DNA of 64,000 bases from NCBI RefSeq assembly GCF_051106095.1, contig NC_135786.1, positions 210,313,501-210,377,500 of the forward strand. Direction: 5' to 3'. This stretch comes from Pogona vitticeps (Eukaryota > Chordata > Lepidosauria > Squamata > Agamidae). The translations under genes were made by a program, and so were the position numbers. The notes below the pieces were generated by a model. That model was given only the letters and a program-made list of their open reading frames with translations. It was not told where the DNA came from and did not search any database. Below are positions 53,470 to 64,000 of this stretch, piece after piece (the stretch's first letter is position 1; each line of letters opens with the position of its first letter).

Positions 53470-53960
53470 AATGACTGAACATGTTTTAAAAAAAGGACCC
53501 AAGATGGCTTACATAATTTAAAGCACAACATTAATAGCTAAAAACAGTATATTATTCAAATATAAAGAATAATTAATAATGTCATATTAAAAATGTTATG
53601 GAAAAGCATGACTAAAAACAGATTTAGAAGCAACACAGTATTAACCATCCCATTGTTTGTCTCTTAGACAGCCAGACACTAAGGAAAGGCCTGCCTGAAG
53701 AGAAAGATCTTTGCCAGTTTGTGGTAGGACAGCAAAGATAGATCCAACCTGGTCTCCTGTGGGAGGGAGTTCCAGAGTCTGGGAGCAGCTGGATAATGCA
53801 GAGAGCTCTACTGTAAATCTTAAAATCTCAAGGCTCACTAGGAAATGAGAGTTGGCAATTTCTGTGAAATAAAATCTATTGCTTTGGAGCATATATGAAC
53901 TACATGAACTTGTTGAAACTTTTTTTTTGCACTCTTGCCAGTAAAGTATAGCCCTACACG
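53470..53960 (-). mobile_element. L2-like LINE 3' region
   Basis: AAGGCCTGCCTGAAGAGAAA, GGGAGGGAGTTCCAGAGTCT and GGGAGCAGCTGGATAATG are the reversed coding strand of the reptile L2-like C-terminus, directly next to the BovB truncation point. Confidence 0.65.
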
Positions 53961-55170
53961 AACCCTGCACTGTAAAAATCCAATTCAGCATAATTATTGG
54001 TTGAGAAAGCATTCATTCAAACAGTGGTATAATATACGAGTGTGTTGTAATAGATATTCTCAGCCCTCAAGAGAATAATGGAAAAAAGTGGGTTATCTTG
54101 TTCCAAATTCCTTTATTACAGGTCAAATGCTTGTGACTTTAAAGCACTGGAATTACCTGACTAAAGTCTGAATATAACACAATACGGAAAAACCAATAAT
54201 GAAGGCAAACACTCTGCGTGAGTGAACAAGTTAATCTTATACCACTGCTGAACTTACGATTACTTGACTCAGCACGATGTCGTAAGTGCTGCTATAATAA
54301 AATCCTCTTTAGACTGAAAGTGCTGCTTCCTATCAAAACTGGACAGCATGTAGAGATGGAAATTTGTGTAAGGGCTCCAAGGTGCACCTAATAAAGTAAT
54401 CAATAACTGCAGCAGTGGAGTGGGCTGAGAATTGGAGGGAAATGGTCTTTTAATATTTGATTTTTTAAAAAATACTGTAATTGGAAATCCAGATTTCAAG
54501 CCTAAATATATTCTTGACTACCACTGCAAACATAAACATGTTCTACTTGCAGTCATAGTTATGTTCCTGGCTGCCAGTAAAAGCTCTGATATGTTCCTGT
54601 TGCAGGCACAGGTACGTTTTTAACTTCTGCTGCAAACATAAATTTGTTCTGCTTGTATCCTTAGGGCAGGATGAAAATGAAATGAAATGTTCTTGACTGA
54701 TAATGCACAAACAGGCACTCAGTAAGTCCACTGTCCTCCTGATTTGGTCTATGCTCAAATAAAGGCACATAGATTGGTACCCACCCTGCCATGCACCCTT
54801 TTAGAGAGATTCCAACCCAATATGGTTCTGTGACAGTATTTTGCTTTCTCACTTCTGCAAATGGAGAGGTGAAAACAGCAAGGTTAGGTCACAGATTTGA
54901 TGGTGCAGGCAGGACAGAATACTTTCTAGCCAAGGCAGTGGCAATTACAGAGTTGGGGGCTCGCTTTTTAATTCCCCCACCCCTTCTTTTTTCAGCTGCC
55001 CAAAAGAAGCCCCATGCTTTTCCTAAGCCCCACAGAGAACAGAGTGAGGACTTTTCAAAGGTAGTGGGCATGAGCCTCTCTACATCTTCCATTCTTTCTC
55101 TCTCTCCTTACTCCTGCTCTTCCCTGGATCTGAAATTAGAGGTACTGTGGCCACAAAACAGACTTTGGTG
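53960..55170. other. Intergenic, no gene recognised
   Basis: Unique sequence. The words ATGTTCCTG and CTGCAAACATAAA recur several times between 54520 and 54660, a weak degenerate tandem pattern. No exon seen. Confidence 0.4.
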
Positions 55171-55172
55171 AT

Positions 55173-55532
55173 TTACCGTATTTTTCCATGTATAAAATGA
55201 CACTTTTTCCTAAAATAATTAGGGGGGAAATTGAGGGTCATTTTATACATGGAAGGAGGCAGAGGTAAAGGAGCACTTGCATGCGCTCAGGTGCCTCACA
55301 TCGCTTCCTCCAGTGCTCCCTTCAGGCAGGGGACAAGGCGGTGGCGACGTGAGCTGGAGGTGAGCCCTGGCAGTCGCAATGGCGGAGGTGATCGGGCGGT
55401 GCAGGCAGCAGCAGCAGGAAACAGAGGTGGAGGGGCAGTTGGCCATTAATTGCACCTCCGCCTCTGGCAAAGGTCAAAATTAGGGGATTGTCTTATACAT
55501 TTGGAGGACGTAAACACAGAAAAATACGGTAA
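55173..55532. mobile_element. Inverted-repeat DNA element with TTACCGTATTTTTC ends
   Basis: TTACCGTATTTTTCCATGTA at the left and GAAAAATACGGTAA at the right. Inner TATAAAATGACAC and GTCTTATACATTTGG are also loosely inverted. A GC-rich, CpG-rich core (55260-55460) has no transposase frame. Family unassigned. Confidence 0.65.
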
Positions 55533-56256
55533 TCAATAACTTTGTAGCAGAAAGTGAAGGAAAATTCTACTCAACATTCTACTGCATTCTACTCTCTTCG
55601 TGTTGTGACTAACCAAGTACGTTCCTCAGTTTTTCCTACTCTTTCCTTCTTCTAATAGTTTAATTTCAATATGGATTTAATATTGGAGATACACAAGGTA
55701 TTGATCCATGCAGTTAATCCCTTTGGGGGTCTTTGCTCCTTGGAAAATAACAAATACTCCTGATTTTGGTTTATACTTGCACATTTGTCTGAAGCCAGTG
55801 CAAATCCCTAATCGACACATTTCATTATCAGTCACAGATATGTTCCTGCTTGCCACTAAGGCTCTTTTGCTCTTTATCCAAGAAGTACTGAAGTGTCAAA
55901 AGGAAAGTCCCACAGCTGACAAGCTTCACTTGCTATCTGTTACTATGCTGAGCATTATTACAGTGAAGCATCTATCACTGGTTTCTGCTTGACTTTTTTA
56001 GTCATCATGGTCTGGAGATTTCATCTGCAACAAATTTCTGTTTTGTGTCTGTTGTTTTTGACAGGAGCTGTTGAACTCCTCCTGCCCCCAATTAGCTTCA
56101 TCATTAGGGTCACTTTCTGTCATACCTTATGGAGGAAATTCTTTGAAATCCTTTCCTGTTGAAAGATCTGTCTTGTCCATGACTAGTTAAAAGATAACCA
56201 TAAACAAGAGAGAGGATGGAGGCCTTGGAACTGGCCAACAACAGTACCTTCTCTCC

Positions 56257-56418
56257 AAAACTGTGCTCACGACAGGCTCAAGGTTGACTCAGCCTCCTAT
56301 CCTTCTGAGGTCGGTAAAATGAGTACCCAGCTCACTGGGGGGGGGGGGGAATGTGTAGCCTGCATAATTGTAAACTGCCCAGAGAGTACTTGAAGCGCTA
56401 TGGGACGGTATATAAGCA
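56257..56418 (+). mobile_element. tRNA-derived SINE with L2-like tail, 5'-truncated
   Basis: ACTGTGCTCACGACAGGCTC, GAGGTCGGTAAAATGAGTAC and GGGACGGTATATAAGCAG match the SINE at 37191-37434, without its head. Confidence 0.8.
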
Positions 56419-56462
56419 GCACACTTTGCTCTTTTTAAGTAGGATAGCTCTGTACCGTGGAT

Positions 56463-56598
56463 CAGTGGTCCCCAACCTTGGGTCTCCAAATGTTCTTGGA
56501 TTTCAACTCCCAGAAATCCTGGCCAGCAGAGGTGGTGGTGAAGGCTTCTGGGAGTTGCAGTCCAAGGACGTCTGGAGCCCCAAGGGTGGGGATCACTG
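56463..56598. mobile_element. Palindromic hAT-like MITE
   Basis: CAGTGGTCCCCAACCTTGGG to CCAAGGGTGGGGATCACTG. Flanking 8-mers CCGTGGAT and CCCTAGAT match at 6 of 8. It lies 45 bp from the SINE before it. Confidence 0.85.
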
Positions 56599-56804
56599 CC
56601 CTAGATTACATAGAATAATGCTTCATCTGAACAGCTATCAGAGGTTAATCCTCTGTTTGAGAACCTATCCAGTTTAAATCAGGTTTAAAGAACTCTAAAA
56701 TGGAAGAGCTAGAGCAAGGACTTTGAAGCTACCAATCAATAATAAAAACATAGACAGGACCACTGAGCAGGACCATCAGTCGCAAATGGTATACATTAGC
56801 ATAT

Positions 56805-56952
56805 GAGCTGCTGGATAGCACAGTGCTTTAGGAATCTGGCTGTGGAGCCAGAGGTTGGGAACATAATTCTCCACTGTGCCTCCTTGACAGGGGCTGGACT
56901 CCATGATCCATAGGGTTCCTTCCAGCTCTGCAGTTCTAAGATGATGATGATA
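56805..56952 (+). mobile_element. tRNA-headed SINE with CR1-like tail
   Basis: Head GAGCTGCTGGATAGCACAGT as in Sauria SINEs, but it runs at about 56890 into GGGCTGGACTCCATGATCCA and TTCCTTCCAGCTCTGCAGTT, a CR1-like 3' end, instead of the BovB-like tail. Confidence 0.6.
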
Positions 56953-57693
56953 GTGAAGAAGGAGATCTCTTAGAATAGTCAGGAAATTGTGGGAAAAGAT
57001 ACTCTTTGGGACCATAACTTCCAGAATACCCCAGACATCCAGGCCACGGGTTATACTGACTGCAGTATTCCAGTAGTTAGGAAAGGTAACATTTGCACCT
57101 CTGCTGAGCTGCTAACTGGAACCATCCCTAAGGAAATCACACTGTAATTTAATATTGTTTAGGTATCATGTTGCGATATTGCATGCGTTTTTACGACTTG
57201 TACTTTAAAATAGTATTGGAAAGTTGCTACAGTTTGAAACACTTTAATGGATATTGACATTACTGTTTTAATTGCTACTTTAGAGGTGTACTGTAGCAAT
57301 TGTGTCATTTGTTTATGAACTTTAATTAGTTTGTTTTATATTTTATTGTTTTTTAATTTTAAATTCTATTGTAAACAACTCTGTGGGAAAACTGATAAAG
57401 GATAGTGCAGAACTAGTAAAAAAAATTTAAAATGTAGAATTTTGGAACAGCTTCAGTGATTTTCAGTCCATTTTAAGCAGCATTCAAATGATTACTGCTT
57501 ACCTCCAAAATCTTTTCTATCTTGGGTATCCTTACACACAACCTCCCCGTGTACTTTGAAGCTTCATGAGTGACAACCAATGAGAGATTGCTCATGGTTG
57601 TGGCAATCCATCTTGAGAACTGTGTCGTTTAGGAAGCTTGGCTGGCCGTCACTCCAGCCATCACTATTGCAAATCACTGTGATAGTCCAGTAG

Positions 57694-58001
57694 TACCTTG
57701 TTTCCCTGAAAATAAGACCTAGCCTGAAAGTAAGCCCTAGTATGATTTTTCAGGGTGCTCGTAATATAAGCCCCGCCCCAAAAATAAGTCCTAGTTAAGG
57801 GACACTCCGCCCTCCACCATTGTGCACCATTGTGCAGCAATCAGAAAATGATGACATGACTGTATTTGAATAAATGTAGATTGTTGTACATGAAAAAAAA
57901 ACATCCCCCTGAAAATAAGCTCTAATGTGTTTTTGTTTTTTTTTTGGGGGGGGAGAAAAAATTAATATAGGACCCTGTCTTATTTTAGGGGAAACACGGT
58001 A
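57694..58001. mobile_element. Inverted-repeat DNA element with TACCGTGTTTCCC ends
   Basis: TACCTTGTTTCCCTGAAAAT ... and ... TTTTAGGGGAAACACGGTA are inverted, with AATAAGACC and GTCTTATT following inside. A second internal AAATAAG-type motif set lies at 57770-57790 and 57910-57925. No transposase frame. Confidence 0.75.
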
Positions 58002-58099
58002 TGTCTGCTCAGCTTCAGCTGGTTAAAAAGCTGTACTTCTTCATAGAGAAAGTGAATCTGATCAGTATAATCCATGTTTGTTTGTTTGCTTGCTTGTTT

Positions 58100-58675
58100 G
58101 TTTAACCTCCTGGTTAGACTACTGGTTAGACACACTTTATGTGGGCCAGCCTTTGAAAACTGTTTGGAAACTGTAATCAATGCAAACAGTATGTGTTTTA
58201 AACACTACGTAATAGTGTCTTGAACCAACTGCACTGGCTTTTAGATTGTTGCTGATCTCAATGCCTGTTTTAATCTACAAAGCCAAAAGTGGCTCGGAAC
58301 TAAGATATCTACATCAGCACCCTCTTACATATGAGCCTGACCAGAATATGGAAGCCCTTTCAGGTATCCCACCATCCCAGAGGTTAGATGGGTGAGTACA
58401 TGCATGAAAGAGGGCTTTCTTTAAAATGGGACCTCAATTGCTGAGCTTCTTCCCAAGAGACACCAGCCTGCCTCTGTCCTGTTGAGCTTCTGGTAGGTGC
58501 TCCAAACTGTGTTATTCTAAAAGGATTTGGTCTTTAAAACTGATTTTGAAACTGCCTTAAATTTAAAAAAAAAACCCCACAACTTTAAAGAGTATTTTAA
58601 AACTATTTTATTAAACATTGCCCTGAGTACACTGGGGGGCAGGAAAGCGATATAGGAATACTTTTGATAAATAAG
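58100..58675 (+). mobile_element. L2-like LINE relic
   Basis: TTTATGTGGGCCAGCCTTTG, AACCAACTGCACTGGCTTTT, AAAGCCAAAAGTGGCTCGGA and the 3' end TACACTGGGGGGCAGGAAAG followed by ATAAATAAG. Old copy. Confidence 0.7.
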
Positions 58676-59933
58676 AAAGTAAAGATGAAGGACATAAATC
58701 TTTTATCAAAGATATATCCACAGAGAAAAATAACAAAGCAGTGCTTGTACTTCACGCTCATGTTTGAGTTCGTAAAGGCCAAACTTCTGTATTTATATAG
58801 TTTCCTGCTCTTGCACTTCAGGGCTAAAAATGGTTATTCTTCAGAGGAAAGTAGGTGTGTAGTTCACAAGGAAATAAAACCTGTAAACTACTGGGAACAT
58901 ACTTACCCAGTGGTTTAGGGATGATCTGCTTATTTATAGGCCTAACTACGTGCAGTAAGGTGGCAAAGGGATTGCTGTTGAATACTAAAAAGTAAAAAAT
59001 CATGACTGGAATAATTACATAATTTGAATGTTGCCAATGAAGAAAGTGAAGCAGAAAAAGATTTTCTGCACCTCATTTCAACCATCAATCCAAACTGAGA
59101 CGTCAGTCAGGAAATCAGAAGACTGAGATTTGGAAACGGTGTAACTATATTGGCTGCTACCTGATGCTCAGCCTGCTTTATATCTGAAATCACAACCAGC
59201 GCTCATAGAGGAACTGCAGATTGATTCAGAAGTTCACCATTCATACTGGATGTGATGTGATGCACATTCCAGCCCACAGCACCCCTGTCTTTCCTTCCTT
59301 CCTCTGGTCCTGCCGCTGCCAATCTGGCAGGGAACTGACATAGGTATAAATACAGGAAATAGTAACAATGACCCATCAATAAGTTGGTAGGGTCATCTGG
59401 CTCTAATTTCATACATGTAGAAAAGCTAAACATTTTTTTTTAAAAAAAATCAGAGGATGGTCGAAGGAGAGGAAAGACTGCAGGAACACATTCCCCGACT
59501 GCCTATGTCAAAAATACACCACCTACAGACATGCCCCCTGTCTCTACAGGAATGCATCACAACTAACCACACAGGAAGAAGCCTGTTTCAATCATTCCAG
59601 CTCCAAAAATTAGAAGCCCCCCAGCAACAGAGAAAAAAAGCCACTTTGGGAGTGAAAAAGGCTGGACTGGTTCAAAGTAGTCTTAGCATCTTGTGGTCAT
59701 TAAAAATACTTTAAATTCACCCATTGTATGAGCAGAGCAAATCCCATGGTATTTGACCATGTAGTCGAAGCCAAAGGAACAAGAAAAGATTTTCAAATGT
59801 GTGGATATGTCACTGGAGACTAAGACTACAATCATCCATACTATGGTATTCCAAGTTAGGACGTACAGTATGAAGCTGAAATGTGAAGAAAGCTGAGAGG
59901 ATAAAAATTGATTCCTTTGAAATACAATGTTCA

Positions 59934-60310
59934 TAGAATCATAGAATCATCGTAGGGTTGGAAGAGGCTTTGGAGGTCTTCTAGTCTGCCTAAGGCAGGA
60001 GACCTCATACTATCCTGGACAGATGGCTGTCCAATCTTTTCTTGAAAACCTCCTTGGGGCACCCACAACATCAGGTGGCAAGCTGTTCCACTGCTTAATG
60101 ATTCTCATTGTCAGGAAATTCCTCCTTGTTTCCAGGTTGGATCTCCCTCTGATGAGTTTCCACCCATTGGTTCTTGTCCTACCCTGAGGTGCAGTGGAGA
60201 ATAAATTGATGCCCTCATCCCTGTGGCAACACTTCAGATATTGGAAGACTGCTATCATGTCTCTCCTCAGTCTTCTCTTTGTTAAGCTAAACATATCTAG
60301 TTCTTTTAGG
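59934..60310 (-). mobile_element. CR1 LINE 3' end
   Basis: The plus strand begins with the reversed tail ATAGAATCATAGAATCATCG, then GGGTTGGAAGAGGCTTTGGA. The minus strand retains MFSLTKRRLRRDMIAVFQYL and KQWNSLPPDVVGAP. The frame is open over about 90 codons, so this copy is moderately well kept. Confidence 0.9.
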
Positions 60311-60630
60311 TATGTTGGGGAAAAGCTTACAGATATAATGGACTGCCATAAAGATAAATAAATGGGGGCTAGATCTAATCACTCCTGAAGCACAAGTTTG
60401 TGAATTACATTGGCCATTTATCCTGCAGTTTGAGTTGAGTTTGGCACAAATGAAACCAGCCACTACAGGATGTAAAGCTAAGCGCAGGGAAGTCTGATGC
60501 AGAACCATTCCTTTTCAGGGGCTAATCATCTCTTTTGTTTCAGCTGGCCAAGATGGTTTATTTTATTCTGATTTGGCTGGCAGTGCTTTCCTCTGCTTTC
60601 TGCCTTGTGGGAGCAGCCTGGATAAAGTTA

Positions 60631-60891
60631 CAGTGGATCCTCGACTTACAGACGGCTCAACTTACAGACTTTTCGAGTTACAGACTTCTCTGGCCGCAAA
60701 ATTTAGGTTCGACTTGCAGCCAGAGAATCGACCTACAGACCAAAATGGAACAAAAATGGAACAAAAACAGCCGGTTATGGGATTAATTGGTTTTCAATGC
60801 ATTGTAGGTCAATGGAGACTCGACCTACATACTTTTCGACCTGCAGCCACCGTACCAAAACGGATTAATTCCGTAAGTAGAGGGTCCACTG
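60631..60891. mobile_element. TA-flanked DNA transposon relic (Tc1/mariner-Tigger-like), 261 bp
   Basis: Ends CAGTGGATCCTCGACTTACA and, reversed, CAGTGGACCCTCTACTTACG. TA flanks at 60629-60630 and 60892-60893. Inside, CGACTTAC/CGACCTAC motifs repeat. No coding capacity. Confidence 0.85.
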
Positions 60892-60899
60892 TATCAGGA

Positions 60900-63800
60900 A
60901 GGTGCAAGAATTAAAACCTGCCTCTTCTCCAAATCTCTCTCCTTGAAGAACAATTTCTAGCTATTTATTAGTCATTACTAAGGAATTTCTGTAAGGAAAC
61001 AGATACTTCCTGAGGGCAAGAAGATCATCACTCAAGTGGTGTCCTTTTCTTCTCAAACCCAAATCTTACCATCATGGAATCATAGAACTGGAAGGGGGCC
61101 TAAAAGTTCATCCAGCCAAAACCTTCAGTCCTGTAAAAATAACGAGGTTGCATTTGTGTATCTATATATTTAAAATGAAACTTACATATCTGCCACTCCT
61201 TGCATCAAACAGATATTCTGCATCTCAACAGCCATCAGCTGCCAGCCACCATATGACTGGGATAATGAAAAAAGTGGCCTCTGAAATTAATATCGGCCTA
61301 TTATTTTTGCAACAGAGTTGTTGATAGCAAGTTGCACCTTACTGGAGCATACTTTTGGTTAAAACTGTTGTGATTTGGCTGCAAATAATTGATTAGCTTA
61401 AAAAAAAGAAAGAAGATATAAAGCCTACTCTTCTGTGTTAATTACATGGGAATAGATTAGTGCTAAAGGCTGATTTGGCAAAAAGTTACCTTTTTGGACT
61501 CTCAAAATCTTTCAGGAAATAGGTCCATGCTCACCATGGTTGCTAAAGAACTGTGCAAATTGTAACCCCAAAACACATTCCCAAGCTCAAACTACAAGCT
61601 ATGAACTAATAAGTTCACTTTCTGTTCTAAACTGTATGGATATTTAATACCATATTTTCTTGTCCTCCTTGTGTGTACTAGAGTTCAGTATCTGGTGAAC
61701 TTCCCCAGGTAAATGCCATATCCCTGTCCTCACCTATGGAAGTGTGATCTATGGAAACTTTTGTTTTAAAAGGAAAAAAGGAGAAGCCAACAGTGCATGT
61801 GTAAAGGCATAACTGGACATTTGGAGAGCAAAGATCAAGACCCATCCCTGAGCATTAATGGAAAAGAATGACAGTAACAACATTCTGGGAATGGAAAATG
61901 TGAAGTAACAAGTTTAAACAAACAGAAATTACAAGGAGTGTTTTCTCAGAACTGTAGCATGGAGGCCCAGTTTTATCAGTTTTCTGGTATATTGTCCCTT
62001 AGACTCAGTCATTATATACATAAAGAAATTTATCTTTACTGCTTACTATGCCTAGATAGATTATTCCCACAACACAGCTTATAATGACCCAGCCATCTAT
62101 CACAACACAGAATTAATTGTCCTCTACTGTATTTTATTACTACGGGATTTCCAATCAGCTAATAGGAGCATGTGTGGTGCCAGATCACTATATGCCTGCA
62201 TATGTGGGGGGGGGGGGCAGGGGGAATGTGGGGTAACCTTTCACACTTGGTTCTGGAATGCCAATATAGTGATTAATCTAGAAAGGTTTGAATGCAGCAA
62301 AAAGTAGGCAACTGAACTAAGCCACTTCTCAAGCCTAGGGCTAGACCAGTATATTTTGCTGCCTGAGACAGAGGAGCAAATGATACCCCTAATCACCCAG
62401 GTCATAGGGGATAGGACTCAAAAGTTAGACAAGTTATTCTCCCATCTGAGACAGGAGACCCAGAAGCACCTCTCTCCATCCATGACAGTCAAATTATAAG
62501 AATAACAAACAGAACAATTATTTTCTGTTCTTTCATGGCACTCAGCATCTGTTGCTTGAGGCAACTTGCCTCACTCTGCCTATTGGTAGGGCCAGCTCTG
62601 CCTGAACTAAAAACTCATAGTGTGTGTATGAGAAAAACAACTGAACTTAAAATTAATTATTCTAATGAAATACCCTACTGGAAATTTTAAGGAATTGAAA
62701 ACAGTTATGCTGGATCAAAGTTTTCTGTTTCTAGCAGTAGCCAATCATATGCAAAGATGGAAATATGGGAAGCATGCAAATGAAATTTTGGGGACCCACA
62801 GTTCCCAGAATCACACAACCACCATTGCTATTTCCCCGTCTCTGGCCAAATGAATAATAGAATCACAGAACTAAAAGGGACCCGAAGGTTCATCTACTCA
62901 AATCTCTGTTGATGAACAAAAGGTGCTGCTGCAGCATATCTAGCATTTGCTCAAAAACCTCTATCATGCCTGTAGGCTTCTGTGTCAATATCCTACCACA
63001 TGACTGGAAGAGTCAGCACCTTCACTGAATGCCATCGTGCCGCAATTGATATTACAGTTCAGTTGGTTCAATCATGTTTTAAAGGGCTGGAAATAGTATG
63101 TGGATACTATTTGGCAGATAGCCCTGGAACTAAAATCAGCTGAGAGTTGAACAATGTGCTGAGCTCACTGGGATTTACTCTAAGGTAAATGGTTAATAGG
63201 ATTGTAATCAAAATGATTCAGAGTTATCAGACATCACTTGAGACTTTCTGTGGCCATACATAAGCACTGAGGCTTGATGGAATATGTGAATATACCCCAC
63301 TGGCACTATGAATCACAGCAGGAGCTATCGGCTGCTCAAACAATATGCACTGAATATCAAAACAAAAAATGTTCTAGGCAAGAAGGCCTAGAACAAAGAT
63401 GGCTAATATTTCTCCATTAATGACTTTATTTTACTCCTTTTCCACAAAGATCGAAAGGCAATGTAGATGGCTCAGTTCCATATATACTATATTATCAGAA
63501 CACCCCAAGTCAGACTAAGAGAGATTACACTGGTCCAAGCTCACTCCATAGGTTCCAGAGTGCAATGGGAACTATAACTTGCTCTTAAAATGATGTGTTT
63601 TGAACTTGCTCATCATGATAGTTTAACTGCATTTTAACATATTTTCAACCTGTATCTGTTTTTATATATTTTAATCTGTGTCTCATTTAATCTTATGAGT
63701 TGCCTGAGTCCCAGATCTGGAAATCAGGGCTGGGTCCTCCTACTTTTAGTAGAAGGGGAAAAGTTTCTTTTAAACTGTACAGAAAAATGAAGCAGTTGTG

Positions 63801-64000
63801 GCACCTTAAAGACCAGTCAACATGTTTCAATGGGTACTTCCATGGATTACAATCCACTTCCTCAGACACAGCTGAATGATGTAGTCCACAAAAGCTCCCA
63901 CTGAAATAAATCAGTCTTTAAGATGCCACAGCTCTTTTTCTTTTTGCTCTTTACAATGAAACACTAACACAACTACCTCACGACCTATGACAATGGGTGG
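60900..64000. other. Intergenic, no gene recognised; CR1 tail scraps
   Basis: Mostly unique AT-rich sequence. Reversed CR1 tails are at 61072-61130 (GAATCATAGAACTGGAAGGG) and 62855-63060 (AGAATCACAGAACTAAAAGG). A 12-G run is at about 62206. A short dispersed-repeat copy (GGGATTTACTCTAAGGTAAA) is at 63157-63205. No exon or RNA gene seen. Confidence 0.5.

Overview
This is a vertebrate nuclear window, almost certainly from a squamate reptile. It carries one host gene in GT-AG exons, surrounded by squamate-type repeats: Sauria-type tRNA SINEs with BovB-like tails, BovB/RTE, CR1, L2-like and L1 LINE 3' ends, hAT and TA-flanked DNA-transposon fossils, and many microsatellites. The species cannot be named from the sequence alone.

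The host gene is CALB1 (calbindin-D28k), on the minus strand. It is complete from promoter to stop: 11 coding exons between 34028 (start codon) and 4760 (end of stop), all with GT-AG introns. They join into an open frame of 262 codons plus stop, the length of the bird protein. The protein has six EF-hands. Loops 1, 3, 4 and 5 are canonical and loops 2 and 6 are degenerate, as expected for calbindin-D28k. A CpG-rich promoter with an ATAAATA box lies at about 34.03-34.26 kb. The 3' UTR runs leftward from 4759, with a candidate poly(A) signal at 3481-3486.

Layout: 1-600, LINE 3' end; 600-4759, CALB1 3' flank and 3' UTR; 4760-34028, CALB1 exons and introns, with repeats concentrated in introns 3 and 5; 34029-34300, promoter; 34300-64000, intergenic DNA upstream of CALB1 in which I find no host gene. 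That upstream block holds a long CR1 relic broken by three later insertions (36.76-40.37 kb), an L2-like relic split by a BovB copy (41.5-43.4 kb), a young-looking L2-like 3' end (45.0-45.6 kb), a hAT transposase remnant (47.8-48.3 kb), L1 and BovB 3' ends (52.1-53.4 kb), and several small inverted-repeat elements.

The most notable local features are: CALB1 intron 4, which is almost wholly microsatellite; a palindromic hAT-like MITE family with six copies, three flanked by clear 8-bp duplications; three related TA-flanked elements, one with an internal minisatellite of about 49-bp period; and two BovB copies that share the same in-frame stop. I found no endogenous retrovirus or LTR element, no CRISPR, and no stand-alone tRNA or rRNA gene.
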